64,000 nt of DNA from Mercurialis annua (GCF_937616625.2 NC_065575.1:27465001-27529000), one strand, 5' to 3'; positions 1 to 12,069 are shown, counted from the stretch's first letter. The notes: generated from the letters alone by a model not told the origin. A program made the numbers and translations.

Positions 1-3000
1 GTAATATAACACATGCTTAGGTAATCGGAATGACACCTTAATGAGACTTGTGACGCGACATAGTAATATAGCGTCACTTTTCACACACAGTTTGCGTAAC
101 ATAACCTAACTATGCTTAGGTAATCGGAACGACGCTTTAAAAAGAGTTGAGGCACGACATACTAATCTATTGTCACTTTTAACGCACACTTTGCATAATA
201 TAACATAACCATGCTTAGGTAATCGGAACGATGTGTTAAAGACATTTAAGACGCGACATACTAATCTAGCTTCACTTTTTACGCATTCTTTGCGTAATAT
301 TACCTAACCATGTTTAGGTAATCAAAACGACGCGCTAAGAAGATTTGAGACGCGACAGACTAATCTAGCGTCACTTTTCACGCAAACTTTTCGTAATATA
401 ACCTAACCATGCTTAGGTAATCGGAACGGCGCGTTAGTGAGACTTGTGAGCGACATAAGCATGGTAATTGAAACGACGAGTTAAAGTGACTTGAGAAGCG
501 ACATATTAATCTAGCGTCATTTTTCACGCACATTTTGCGTAATATAACCTAACCATGCTTAGTTAATCGGAACGACATGTTAATGATACTTGAGACACGA
601 CATAATAATTTAGCGTCACTTTTCACGCACAATTTGCGTACTATAACACATGCTTAGGTAATCGTAACGACGCGTTATTGAGACTTGTACTGCGACATAG
701 TAATATAGCGTCACTTTTCAAGCACACTTTGCTTAGTATAACCTAACCATGCTTAGGGAATCGGAACGACGCTTTAAAAAGACTTGAGACACGACATGAG
801 CATGGTAATTGAAACGATGAGTTAAAGAGACTTAAGAAGCAACATACTAATCTAGCGTCACTTTTCAAGCACAGTTTGCATAAAATAACCTAACCATGCT
901 TAGTTAATCGGAACGACGCGTTGAAGAGACTTGAGGCGCGACATACTAATCTAGCGTCACTTTTCACGCACACTTTGCGTTATATAACCTAACGATGTTT
1001 AGGTAATCGGAATGACGCGTTAAAGAGATTTGTTACGTGACATACTAATCTAGCATCACTTTTCACACATACTTTTGCGTAATATCACCTAACCATGCTG
1101 AAGTAATCGGACCGATGCGTTAAAGAGACTTGAGTCGCGACATACCAATCTAGCGTTACTTTTCCCGCATACTTTGCATAGTATAAAAAAACCATGCTTA
1201 GGTAATCAAAACGACGAGTTAAAGAGACTTGAGACATGAAATACTAATCTAGCGTCACTTTTCACGCATACTATAACCTTACCATGTTTAGGTAATCGAA
1301 ATTACGCTTTAAAGAGACTTGAGATGCAACAAACTAATCTAGCGTCACTTTTCACGCACATTTTGCGTAAGATAACCTAACCATGCTTAGTTAATCGGAA
1401 CGACACGTTAATGAGACTAGAGAGGCGATATAATAATCTTGCGTTACTTTTCACGCACAATTTGCGTAATATAACACATGCTTAGGTAATCGGAATGACA
1501 CCTTAATGAGACTTGTGACGCGACATAGTAATATAGCGTCACTTTTCACGCACAGTTTGCGTAACATAACCTAACTATGCTTAGGTAATCGGAACGACGC
1601 TTTAAAAAGAGTTGAGGCACGACATACTAATCTATTGTCACTTTTAACGCACACTTTGCATAATATAACATAACCATGCTTAGGTAATCGGAACGATGTG
1701 TTAAAGACATTTAAGACGCGACATACTAATCTAGCTTCACTTTTTACGCATTCTTTGCGTAATATTACCTAACCATGTTTAGGTAATCAAAACGACGCGC
1801 TAAGAAGATTTGAGACGCGACAGACTAATCTAGCGTCACTTTTCACGCAAACTTTTCGTAATATAACCTAACCATGCTTAGGTAATCGGAACGGCGCGTT
1901 AGTGAGACTTGTGAGTGACATACACATGGTAATTGAAACAACGAGTTAAAGAGACTTGAGAAGCGACATACTAATTTAGCGTCACGTTTCACGCACATTT
2001 TGCATAATATAATCTAACCATGCTTAGTTAATCGAAACGACGCCTTAAAGATACTTGATACGCGAAATACTAATCTAGCATCACTTTTCACGCACACGTT
2101 GCGTAATATAAGCTAACCATGCTTAGGTAATTGGAACGACGCGTTAAAGAGATTTGTGACGTGACATACTAATCTAGCATCACTTTCACACAGAATTTTG
2201 CGTAATATAGCCTAACCATGCTGAAGTAATCGGACGAATGCGTCAAAGAGACTTGAGTCGCGACATACCAATCTAGAGTTACTTTTCCCGCATACTTTGC
2301 ATAGTATAACAAACCATGCTTAGGTAATCGGAACGACGAGATAAAGAAACTTGAGACATGACATACTAATCTAGCTTCACTTTTCACGCATACTATAACC
2401 TTACCATGTTTAGGTAATCGAAATGACGTTTTAAAGAGACTTGAGATGCAACAAACTAATCTAGCGTCACTTTTCACGCATATTTTGCGTAAAATAACCT
2501 AACCATGCTTAGTTAATCGGAACGAGACGTTAATGAGACTGGAGACGCGATATAATAATCTTGCGTTACTTTTCACGCACAATTTGCGTAATATAACACA
2601 TGCTTAGGTAATCGGAATGACACGTTAATGAGACTTGTGACGCGACATAGTAATATAGCGTCACTTTTCACGCACACTTTGCGTAACATAACCTAACTAT
2701 GCTTAGGTAATCAAAACGACGCTTTAAAAAGAGTTGAGACACGACATACTAATCTATTGTCACTTTTAACGCACACTTTGCATAATATAACGTAACCATG
2801 CTTAGGTAATCGAAACGATGTGTTAAAGACATTTGAGACGCGACAAACTAATCTAGCGTCACTTTTTACGCATTCTTTGCGTAATATTACCTAACCATGT
2901 TTAGGTAATCAAAACGACGCGCTAAGAAGACTTGAGACGCGACATACTAATCTAGCGTCACTTTTCACGCACACTTTGCGTAATATAACCTAACCATGCT

Positions 3001-3060
3001 TAGGTAATCGGAACGGCGCGTTAGTGAGACTTGTGACCGACATAAGCATGGTAATTGAAA
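1..3060 (+). repeat. Higher-order repeat: three large satellite blocks
   Basis: The stretch beginning GTAATATAACACATGCTTAG occurs at 1, 1466 and 2588, followed each time by the same series of variant monomers: the GACACCTTAATGAGAC type, then TTTAAAAAGAGTTGAG, then AATCTATTGTCAC, then CATTCTTTGCGTAATATTAC. Block 1 (1-1465) and block 2 (1466-2587) also share their tails; 1030-1465 matches about 2150-2587. Block 1 is longer by about 340 bp because it contains a partial internal repeat, with a related start at about 639. Block 3 is followed to about 3060. Boundaries were judged by eye. Confidence 0.85.
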
Positions 3061-3719
3061 CGACGAGTTAAAGTGACTTGAGAAGCGACATACTAATCTA
3101 GCGTCAGTTTTCACGCACATTTTGCGTAATATAACCTAACCATGCTTAGTTAATCGAAACGACGTGTTAAAGAGACTTGATACGCGACATGCTAATCTAG
3201 CGTCACTTTTCACCCACACTTTGCGTAGTATAACCTAACCATGCTTAGTTAATTAGAACGACGCTTTAAAAATATTTGTGAAGTGACATACTAATCTAAC
3301 GTCACTTTTCTCGCAAACTTTAAGCAATATAACCTAACCATGTTGAAGTAATTGGCCAGACGCGTTAAAGAGAATTGAGACGCAACATACTAATCTAGCA
3401 TCACTTTTCATCCACACTTTGCCTAACATATAACCTAACCATGCTTAGGTAATCAGAACGATGAGCGAAAGAGACTTGTGACGCGACATACTAATCTAGC
3501 GTCACTTTTCACGCACACTTTGCGTAATATAACCTAAACATGCTTAGGTAATCGGAACGACGCGTTAAAGAGACTTGTGACGTGACACCCTAATCTAGCG
3601 TCACTTTTCACGTACACTTTGCGTAATATAACCAAACAATGCATAGGTAATCGGTACGACGCGTTAAAGAGACTTGTGACACGACATATTAATTTAGCGT
3701 CACTTTTAACTCACACTTC

Positions 3720-4330
3720 CTATATTATTACCTAACGCTTAGGTAATCGGAACGACACGTTAGAGAGACGTGTGACGGGACATAAGCATGGTACTCGAAA
3801 CGACGCGTTAAAGAGACTTGAGACGCGAGATACTAATCTAGCGTCACTTTTCACTCACACTTTGCGTAATATAACTTAACCATCCTTAGGTAAACGGAAA
3901 GATGCGTTAAAGAGACTTGTGACGCGACATCATAATCTAGCATCAGTTTTAACGCACACCTTCCGTTATATAACCTAACGCTTAGGTAATCGGAACGACG
4001 CGTTAGAGAGACTTGTGACGCGACATAAGCATGGTAATCGGAACGACGCGTTAAAGAGACTCGTGACGCGAAATACTAATCTAGCGTCACTTTTCACGCA
4101 CACTTTGCATAATATAACCTAACGATGCTTAGGTAATCGGAAAGACGCGTTGAAGAGTTTGTGACGCGACATAGTAATCTAGCGTCACATTTAACGCACA
4201 CTTTCCGTCATATAACCTAACGCTTAGGTAATCGGAACAACGCGTTGGAAAGAATTGTGACGCGACATAAGCATGGTAATTGAAACGACGCGTTAAAGAG
4301 ACTTGATACGCGACGTACTAATCTACCGTC
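3720..4330 (+). repeat. 243-bp higher-order repeat (99+96+48 bp)
   Basis: The variant word TAGAGAGAC, or its decayed form, recurs at 3761, 4004 and 4245, which are spacings of 243 and 241 bp. Each period holds one 99-bp monomer, one 96-bp monomer missing CAT (it reads AACCTAACGCTTAGG with TTCCG just before), and one 48-bp short monomer. The same 96+48 pairing recurs elsewhere, for example near 6180 and 6430. Confidence 0.8.
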
Positions 4331-4480
4331 ACTTTTCACGCACACTTTGCGTAATATAACCTAACCATGTTTAGGTAATGGGAACGACGCATTAAAAAGA
4401 CTTCAGACGCGACATACTATTCTATAGTCACTTTTAACACACAATTTGCGTAATATAACCTAACCATGCTTAGATAATCC

Positions 4481-4536
4481 AGACTTGAGATATGCGATAC
4501 TAATCTAGAGACTTGAGATATGTGATACTAATCTAG
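4481..4536 (+). repeat. 28-bp direct duplication inside the satellite
   Basis: Two adjacent 28-bp copies beginning AGACTTGAGATATG and ending TACTAATCTAG differ at one base. They interrupt the normal monomer register and represent a small local duplication. Confidence 0.85.
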
Positions 4537-7500
4537 CATCACTTTATACACACTCCTTGCGTAATATAACCTAACCATGCTTAGGTAATCGGAACGACGC
4601 GTCAAAAAGACTTGAGACGCGACAAACTAATCTATTGTCACTTTCCACACACACTTTGCGTAATATAAACTAACCATGCTTAGGTAATTTGAACGACGCG
4701 TTAGAGAGACTTGTGACGCGACATAAGCGTGGTAATGGAAATAACGCGTTAAAGAGACTTGAGAAGCGACATACTAATCTAGCGTCACTTTTCATGCACA
4801 TTTTGCATAATATAACCTAACCATGCTTAGGCAATCGAAACGACGCGTTAAAGAGACTTAAGATGAGACATACTAAACTAGCTTCAATTTTCATGCACAT
4901 TTTTCGTATTATAACCTAACCATACATAGTTAATTGGAACGACGCCTAAAAGAGACTTGTGACGCGACATAGTAATATAGCGTCACTTTTCACGCACACT
5001 ATGCGTAATATAACCTAACCATGCTTAGGTAATTGGAACGACACGTTGGAGAGATTTGTGACGCAACAAAAGCATGGTAATCGAAACTACGCGTTAAAGA
5101 GACTTGAGATACGACCTACTAATCTATTGTCGCTTTTCACAAACATTATGCGTAATATAACCTAACCATGCTTAGGTTATCGGAACGAGGCGCTAGAGAG
5201 ATTTTTGACGCGACATAATCATGGTAATTGAAACGACGCGTTAAATAGAATTGAAAAGCGACATACGTTTCACGAAAATTTTGCCTAATATAACCTAACC
5301 ATGCATAGGTAATCGGAACGACGCGTTAAAGAGACTAGTGACGCGATATAGTAATCTAGCGTCTCTTTTCACGCACAATTTACGTAATATAACCAAGCCA
5401 TGCTGAATCAGACCGACGCGTTAAAGAGACTTAGGAAGCGACATACTAATCTAGCGTCACGTTTCACGCACACTTTACGTAATATAACCTAACCATGCTT
5501 AGGTAATCGGAACGACGAGCTAAAGAGACTTGTGACGAGACATACTAATCTAGCGTCATATTTCACGCATACATTGCGTAATACAAACTAACCATGGTTA
5601 GGTAATCTTAATGACGCGTTAGAGAGATTTGTGACGCGACATACTTATCTACCCTAACGTTTCACGCACACTTTGCGTAATATAACCTAACCATGATGAA
5701 GTAATCGGAATGACGCGTTAAAGAGAATTGAGATGCGACATACTAATCTAGTGTCTCTTTTCACGCACATTTTGCGTAATATAACCTAACCATTCTTAGG
5801 TAATCGGAAGAGACGCGTTAAAGAGAATTGTGACGCGACATACTAATCTAGCGTCACTTTTCAAGCACACTTTGCGTAATATAACCTAACCATGCTTAGG
5901 TAATCGGAAGAGACGCGTTAAAGAGAATTGTGACGCGACATACTAATATAGCGTCACTTTTCACGCACACTTTGCGTAATATAACCTAACCATGCTTAGG
6001 TAATCGGAACGACGAGTTAAAGAGACTTGTGACGCGACATACTAATCTAGCGTCACATTTCAAGCACACTTTGCGTAATATAACCTAACCATGCTTAGGT
6101 AATCGCAACGAGGCGTTAAAGAGACTTCTGATGCGACATAGTAATCTAGCGTCACTTTTAACTCACACTTTCCGTAATATAACCTAAAGCTTAGGTAATC
6201 GGAAAGACGCGTTAAAGAGACTTGTTACGTGACATAATCATGGTAATCAAAACGACGCGTTAAAGAGACTTGAGACCCGATATACTAATCTAGCGTCACT
6301 TTTGACGCACACTTTGCGTAATATAACATAACCATGGTTAGGTTATCGGAACGACGTGTTAATGAGACTTGTGACGTGACACAATAATCTAGCGTCTCTT
6401 TTAACTCACACTTTCCATAATATAACCTAACGCTTAGGTAATCGGAACGACGCGTTAGAGATACTTGTGAAGCGACAAATGCATAGTAATCGAAACGATG
6501 CGTAACATGGATTCGATACGCGATACACTAATCTAGCATCACTTTTTCACGCATGCTTTGCATAATATAACCAAACCATGCTTAGGTAATCGGAACGGCG
6601 CGTTAGTGAAACTTATGACGAGCAAGAAACATGGTAATTGAAACGACGCGTTAAAGAGACTTGAGACGCGACATACTAATCTAGCATCACTTTTCACGCA
6701 AACTTTGCGTAATATAAACTAACCATTCTTAGGTAATCGAAACGACGCGTTAAAGAGACTTGAGATGCGATATACTAATCTAGCATCACTTTTCACACAC
6801 ATTTTGCGTTATATAACCTAACCATGCTTAGATAATCCGAACGATGCGCTAAAAAGACTTGTGAGGCGACATAAACATGGTAATCGAAACGACGCGTTAG
6901 TATGACTTGTGACACGAAATAAGCATGTTAAATGAAACGACGTGTTAAAGAAATTTGAGACACGACATACTAATCTAGCATAACTTTTAACACAATCTTT
7001 GCGTAATATAACCTAACCATGCTTAGGTTATCGGAACGACGCGTCAAAAAGACTTGAGATGCGACATATTTATTTATTGTCACTATTCACGCACACTTTG
7101 TGTAATATAAACTAACCATGGTTAGGTAATTGGAACGACAAGATAGAGAGACTTGTGACGCGACATAAGAATGGTAATGAAATGACGCGTTAAAGAGACT
7201 TTAGACACGACACACTAATATAGCGTCATTTTTCACGCACGCTTTGCGTAGTATTACTTAACCATGCTTAGCTAATCGGACCAACGCATTAAAGAGACTT
7301 GACATGCGACATACTAATATGGCGTCACTTTTCACGCACACTTTGCGTAATATAACCTAACGATGCTTAGGTATTTGGATCGACCCATTAAAGAGAAATG
7401 CGATGCGACATACTAATCCACCGTCCGTTTTCATGCACACATTGCGTAATATAACCTAACCATGCTTAGGCAATCGAAAAGACGCGTTTAAAAGACTTGA

Positions 7501-8170
7501 CATGTGATCTATTGTCACTTTTAATGCACACTTTGCGAAATATAACCTAACAATGCTTAGGTAATCAGAACGACGCGTTAAAGAGACTTGAGACACGACA
7601 TACTATTGTAGCATCATTTTTTATGCACTCTTTGCATAATATAACCTAACCATGCTTAGGTAATCGGAACGACGCGTCAAAGAGAGTTGAGACGCGACAA
7701 CATACTAATATATTGTCACTATTCACGCACACTTTGCGCAATATAAACTAACCATGCTTAGGTAATTTGAACTGCGGGTTAGAGAGACTTGTGACGCGAC
7801 ATAAGAATGGTAATGAAACGACGCGTTAAAGAGACTTTAGACGCGAAATACTAATCTAGCGTCACTTTTCACTCACACTTGGCGTAGTATAACCTAACCA
7901 TGCTTAGTTATCGAAATCACGCGTTAAAGAGACTTGAGATGCGCCATATTAATCTAACATCACTTATTGCGCCGTCTTTGCGTAATATAACCAAACCATG
8001 CCTAGGTATTAGGAACGACGCTTAAAAAATACTTGAGACGCGACAGACTAATCTATTGTCACTTTTCACTCACACTTTGCGTAATATAAACTAACCATGA
8101 TTAGGTAATTTGAACGACGCGATAGAGAGACTTGTGACGCGACATAAGCATGGTTATCGAAACGACGCGT
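4530..8170 (+). repeat. Recurring cassette of variant monomers (A-B-short)
   Basis: A fixed order of variants recurs at about 4530-4740, 6970-7200, 7610-7850 and 7950-8170. Monomer A has a GCATCACTT...CTTTGC form. Monomer B usually begins with CAAA after ACGCGT, has the ATTGTCAC form and ends GTAATATAAACTAACC. Next comes a TAGAGAGACTTGTG stretch leading into the short monomer, usually with AAGAATGGTAATGAAA. The same cassette appears reversed in the minus array. The rest of this interval is ordinary satellite. Confidence 0.7.
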
Positions 8171-9643
8171 CAAAGACGCTTGAGACGCGACATACTAATC
8201 TAGCGTCAGTTTTCACTCACACTTTGCGTAATACAGCCTAACCATGCTTAGGTAATCGGAACGACGCATTAAAGAAACTTGTGACGCGACATAGTATTCT
8301 AGCGTCACTTTTAACGCACACTTTGCGTAATATAACCTAACAATGCTTAGGTAATCAGAACGATGAGTTAGAGAGACTTGTGACGCGACATAAGCATAGT
8401 AATCAAAACGACGCGTTAAAGACACTTAAGACGCGACATAGACGCGTTAAAGATACTTGAAATGCGACATACTAATCTAGCATCACTTTTCACGAACACT
8501 TTGCGGAATCTAACCTGACCAAGCTAAGGTAATCAAAACAACACGTTAAACAGAATTGAGACGCGACATAGTAATCAAGCGTCACTTTTCACACACACTT
8601 TGCGTAATATAACCTAACCATGCTTAGGTAATCGGAACAACATGTTAAAGAGACTTGTGACGCGACATACTAATCTAGCGTCACTTTTCACGCACACTTT
8701 GCGTGATATAATCTACACATACTTAGTTCATCGGAACGATGAATTGAAGAGACCAGCGATGCGACATACTATTCTAGCGTCACTTTTCACTAAAACATTT
8801 TGTAATATAACCTAACGATGCTTAGGTAATCGGAACGACGCGTTAAAGAATCTTGTGACACGACATAGTAATCTAGCATCAATTTTAACGCACATTTTGC
8901 ATAATATAACCTAGCCATGCTTAGGTAATCAGAACGACACGCTAAAGAAACTTGAGACGCAACATGCTAATCTACCGTCACTTTTCACGCACACTTTGCG
9001 TAATATAACCTATCTATGCTTAGGTAATCGGAACGACGCGTTAAAGAGACTGATGACGCGATATAAACATGGTAATCGAAACGACGTGTTCAAGAGACTT
9101 AAGACGCGACATAGTAATCTAGCGTCACTTTTAACGCACACTTTCCGTAATATAACCTAACCATGCTTAGGTAATCGGAATGACGCGTTAGAGAGACTTG
9201 TGACGCGACATAAGCATGGTAATCGAAACAACTCGTTAAAGAGACTTGAGACGCGACATACTAATATATTGTCACTTTTAACACAAACTTTGCGTAATAT
9301 AACCTAACCATGCTGAAGTAATCGAACCTAAGCATTAAAGAGACATAAGACGTAACATATTAATCTAGCGTCACTTTTTACACACACTTTGCGTAATATA
9401 ACCTAACCATGCTTAGGTAATTAAAACGACGCATTAAAGAGACTTGTGACATGACATACTAATCTAGCATCACTTTTCACGCACACTTTGCATAATATAA
9501 CCTAACCATGCTTAGGTAATCGGAACGACGCGTCCAAGAGACTTGTGACGCGGCATACTAAGCTAGCGTCACTTTTCACGCACACTCTGTGTAATATAAC
9601 ATAACCATGCTTTGGTAATCGGAACGACGCGTTAAAGAGACTT

Positions 9644-9739
9644 GTGACGCGACATAAGAATGGTAATCGAAACGACGCGTTAAAGAGACTTGTGACGCGA
9701 CATAAGAATGGTAATCGAAACGACGCGTTAAAGAGACTT
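9644..9739 (+). repeat. Two tandem 48-bp short monomers
   Basis: Two consecutive short units, offset exactly 48 bp, each contain GCGACATAAGAATGGTAATC and ACGCGTTAAAGAGACTTG. This shows that the short monomer can itself be tandemly amplified. The reverse-strand open frame over it repeats a 16-residue unit. Confidence 0.9.
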
Positions 9740-10084
9740 GACACGCGGCATACTAATCTAGCGTCACCTTTAATGCATACATTGCGTAATATAACCTTAC
9801 CATGCTTAGGTATTCGGAACGACGCGTTAAAGAGACTTGTGACGTGACATACTAATCTAACGTCACTTTTAACGCACACTTTAAATAATTGAACCTAAAC
9901 ATGCTTTGTTAATAGGAACGACGCATTGGAGAGACTTTGTGACGCGACATAAGCATGGTAATCAAAACGACGCGTTCAAGAGATTTGAGACGCGATATAC
10001 TAATCTAGTGTCACTTTTCACGTACAATTTGCGTCATATAATTTAACCATGGGTAATTGGAATGAATGGTTACAGAGACTTGTA

Positions 10085-10089
10085 ACGCG
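10085..10089. repeat. Target-site duplication of copia 1, left copy
   Basis: ACGCG directly precedes TGTTAG of the 5' LTR and is repeated at 29870-29874 directly after the terminal CTAACA. A perfect 5-bp duplication at this distance shows that 10090-29869 is one integrated element with later insertions inside it. Confidence 0.93.
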
Positions 10090-11233
10090 TGTTAGTAGTA
10101 TGTGCCCTAGGGACATTTTGTATTTATTCTTGTATAAACAATTCCCAGTGGCAATGATATATATGTTTTATTTGAACTAAGTGTCTCATCAACTAAGTGT
10201 TTGTTTATTACATATTGTCCTTATCACATTGTGATATAATCTATTTTAAGGTGTTAAGAATATGAGTGAAAGATTCTATTACACAAGTGATCTAAATAAC
10301 CGTTCACGATCGATGGGGTTCTACAAATAAGGGCATCGCATTATCCCGAAAAGATCGTCACCTCTCCTTATTCTCCTGATTAGTATAGAGTTACTAATTA
10401 TAGGAATTAGTGAGTCTCATACTACTTGATGGGGATCAGAATAAACATGTGGACACTCAAGGTGTTGAGTGAGTCGAACAAGTGACGCTAGATGACTTAT
10501 ACATGGTAATTCATTAAAGTCAATTTAATGTCATCTAGTTCATAATTGTACATATGTCCTTTGATTTGCGGTGGCACTATCTTGTATATATGTGATTAGA
10601 GTTTGATACTCCTTAACCCTAGATCTTTCATGAGCTAGGGCCGCGGGATGTGTTGGCTCTAATTAGTTGTATATGGAGATAGGGGTTTAACCTAGAAAGG
10701 ATTCATCACTCTGGATAAACAGAGACAAGATTCTATGCTATCTCGAAATTTTCTTGATGGATGATAAAACCTGCGCAGGTGTATATGACTTATATAGAAA
10801 TTTGTTTCTAGTGGAAGTCATATTAATCAAGAATTAGAACTGAGAGATGAGGTCATATAATCAAGACAAACAATGTTTGACTTAACCGTGACACTAGTCG
10901 AGATTGGAATCTTAGATGAAGGGAATTTTGAGTGTACGGTAATTATGAACATTGGTTCAAAAAGAATGCATCAAAACATTCATCTCTATTTGGGGGTCGT
11001 GATATGTTGCGAGACGTCACTCTCGATCTACGAGAATTAATAATTAAATGGGATTTGATTATTTAATATAAGAAAGGCGTATCTTATGTCTCTCGTTGCC
11101 ATATTGATGTGAACCTAGTTAGTCACACACAATAGAGTGTGCAACCGATTGAGTTTACGAAAGATCGATTTCATATAGATACTAGCATATCTCGGAAATT
11201 AATATAAGATGAAAAATAAGTACAAATTAGTGA

Positions 11234-11321
11234 CTAATTTATAAGAGTTATAAATTAGTAGGAACCTTATTGTACTATGTCCAAGTTAATTAGGGACTAA
11301 TTTATAAGAGTTATAAATTAG
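11234..11321. repeat. Duplicated palindrome in copia LTR
   Basis: Two copies of a perfect inverted repeat, at 11234-11258 and 11297-11321, have arms CTAATTTATAA and TTATAAATTAG with a 3-nt GAG loop. Each is followed by TAGGAAC. The pair recurs in the other copia LTRs (near 29089 and 29142, 39350 and 39404, and 51747 and 51800), with single mismatches in some copies. Confidence 0.85.
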
Positions 11322-11588
11322 TAGGAACATAATTATATTTTAACCAAGTTTAATGATTAAGAGGTTTAAGTAATTAATTAGTGTAATTAATGATACTTAA
11401 ATCATTAATCATAAGCTAATGGGGAATGATGATGTCATGGTGATGATGTAATGAGATAAGCTTATGTCATATATGTGATATCATATAATGACATCACCTA
11501 TGTGATGTCGCAACATGAAAGGTGTCATGTGGTGGCAACACCTTTGCTTGGTGTGTGACACCTGGAATGCCAGGTGTTGCATTCTTAA

Positions 11589-11619
11589 GACATGCTCTAG
11601 CCTATAAATAGAGCATGTC
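11589..11619 (+). promoter_or_regulatory. Copia LTR core promoter: TATA box in an inverted repeat
   Basis: Arm GACATGCTCTA (11589-11599), loop GCCTATAAA (11600-11608), arm TAGAGCATGTC (11609-11619). The TATAAATA box at 11603-11610 lies across the loop and the start of the right arm. Transcription would be expected to start about 25-35 bp downstream, near 11635. The identical 31-bp structure is at 29390-29420, 45235-45265 and 52104-52134. The promoter role is inferred from the TATA box and its LTR position. Confidence 0.75.
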
Positions 11620-12069
11620 CTTGCAAATTTTAACACACCACGCAACAGACATCTCACTACAAAGTTGTAGAGAGAGAAAGCACTTGAAGGAGTTCAAGTA
11701 GTCATCAATCACGGGAAAAACTTGGCGACGTTTTTCATACATCCGAGCAAGGTAGTGATCACGGCAAGAGTTTGAGCTTAGGTCTTCTCGGGAAGAGGAA
11801 TTCTTGCAGGATTAGTTCAAGGCGAGGATTCAATCGGACGCATACTCGTGTGAACGAGATTGAGGTCGCCGTACTTTCGGGACTACAAGAATCGTTGGAG
11901 AATCGACATAGGTATTCTTCTTACGATTCCTAGATGCATGCTTTAATTACTAAATGACATGAGGATCCATTTGTTGTTGATATGATCAACTTTAGGATTC
12001 GGATTGTTGGAATTTCGATTTTGAATTGAAATATACGATCCGGACCCGCGCCTCCCGCTGCGCTAACAG

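Larger units (their letters stand above)
1..10089 (+). repeat. 99-bp satellite array, plus orientation (left array)
   Basis: A continuous tandem array with a 99-bp monomer. Recurrent words in order are ACGCGTTAAAGAGACTTG, GCGACATACTAATCTAGCG, TCACTTTTCACGCACACTTT, GCGTAATATAACCTAACC and ATGCTTAGGTAATCGGAACG. A 48-bp short monomer, which reads GACATAAGCATGGTAATCG where the 99-bp form has its long middle, is interspersed. Individual copies differ from the consensus at many scattered positions, so this is an old, diverged array. The plus direction is my own label; the same repeat reads in reverse after position 35298. Open frames in the array (for example 2169-2477, 8213-8425 and 9502-9879 on the reverse strand) translate the same 33-residue unit repeatedly and are by-products of the 99-bp period. 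No gene is seen in this stretch. Confidence 0.97.
10090..12068 (+). repeat. 5' LTR of copia 1
   Basis: A 1,979-bp LTR bounded by TGTTAG and CTAACA. It matches 26813-29869 (minus that LTR's insert) and the LTRs at 38200-45710 and 50600-52584. It carries a TATA box at about 11603-11610, two palindromes near 11234 and 11297, and a GC-richer 3' end (GACCCGCGCCTCCCGC). It lacks several small deletions seen in the 3' LTR, for example near 28440 and 28917. No open frame of note is present. Confidence 0.95.

Noticed and set aside
9502..9879. 125-residue reverse-strand open frame with repeated peptide units
   Set aside because: It is the 33- and 16-codon translation of the satellite. The same peptide appears wherever the array stays in register, in both arms, so it is not a gene.
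1..10089. CRISPR-like array of regularly spaced repeats
   Set aside because: The repeats are contiguous 99-bp monomers with no unique spacers and no cas genes, in a plant context. This is satellite DNA.
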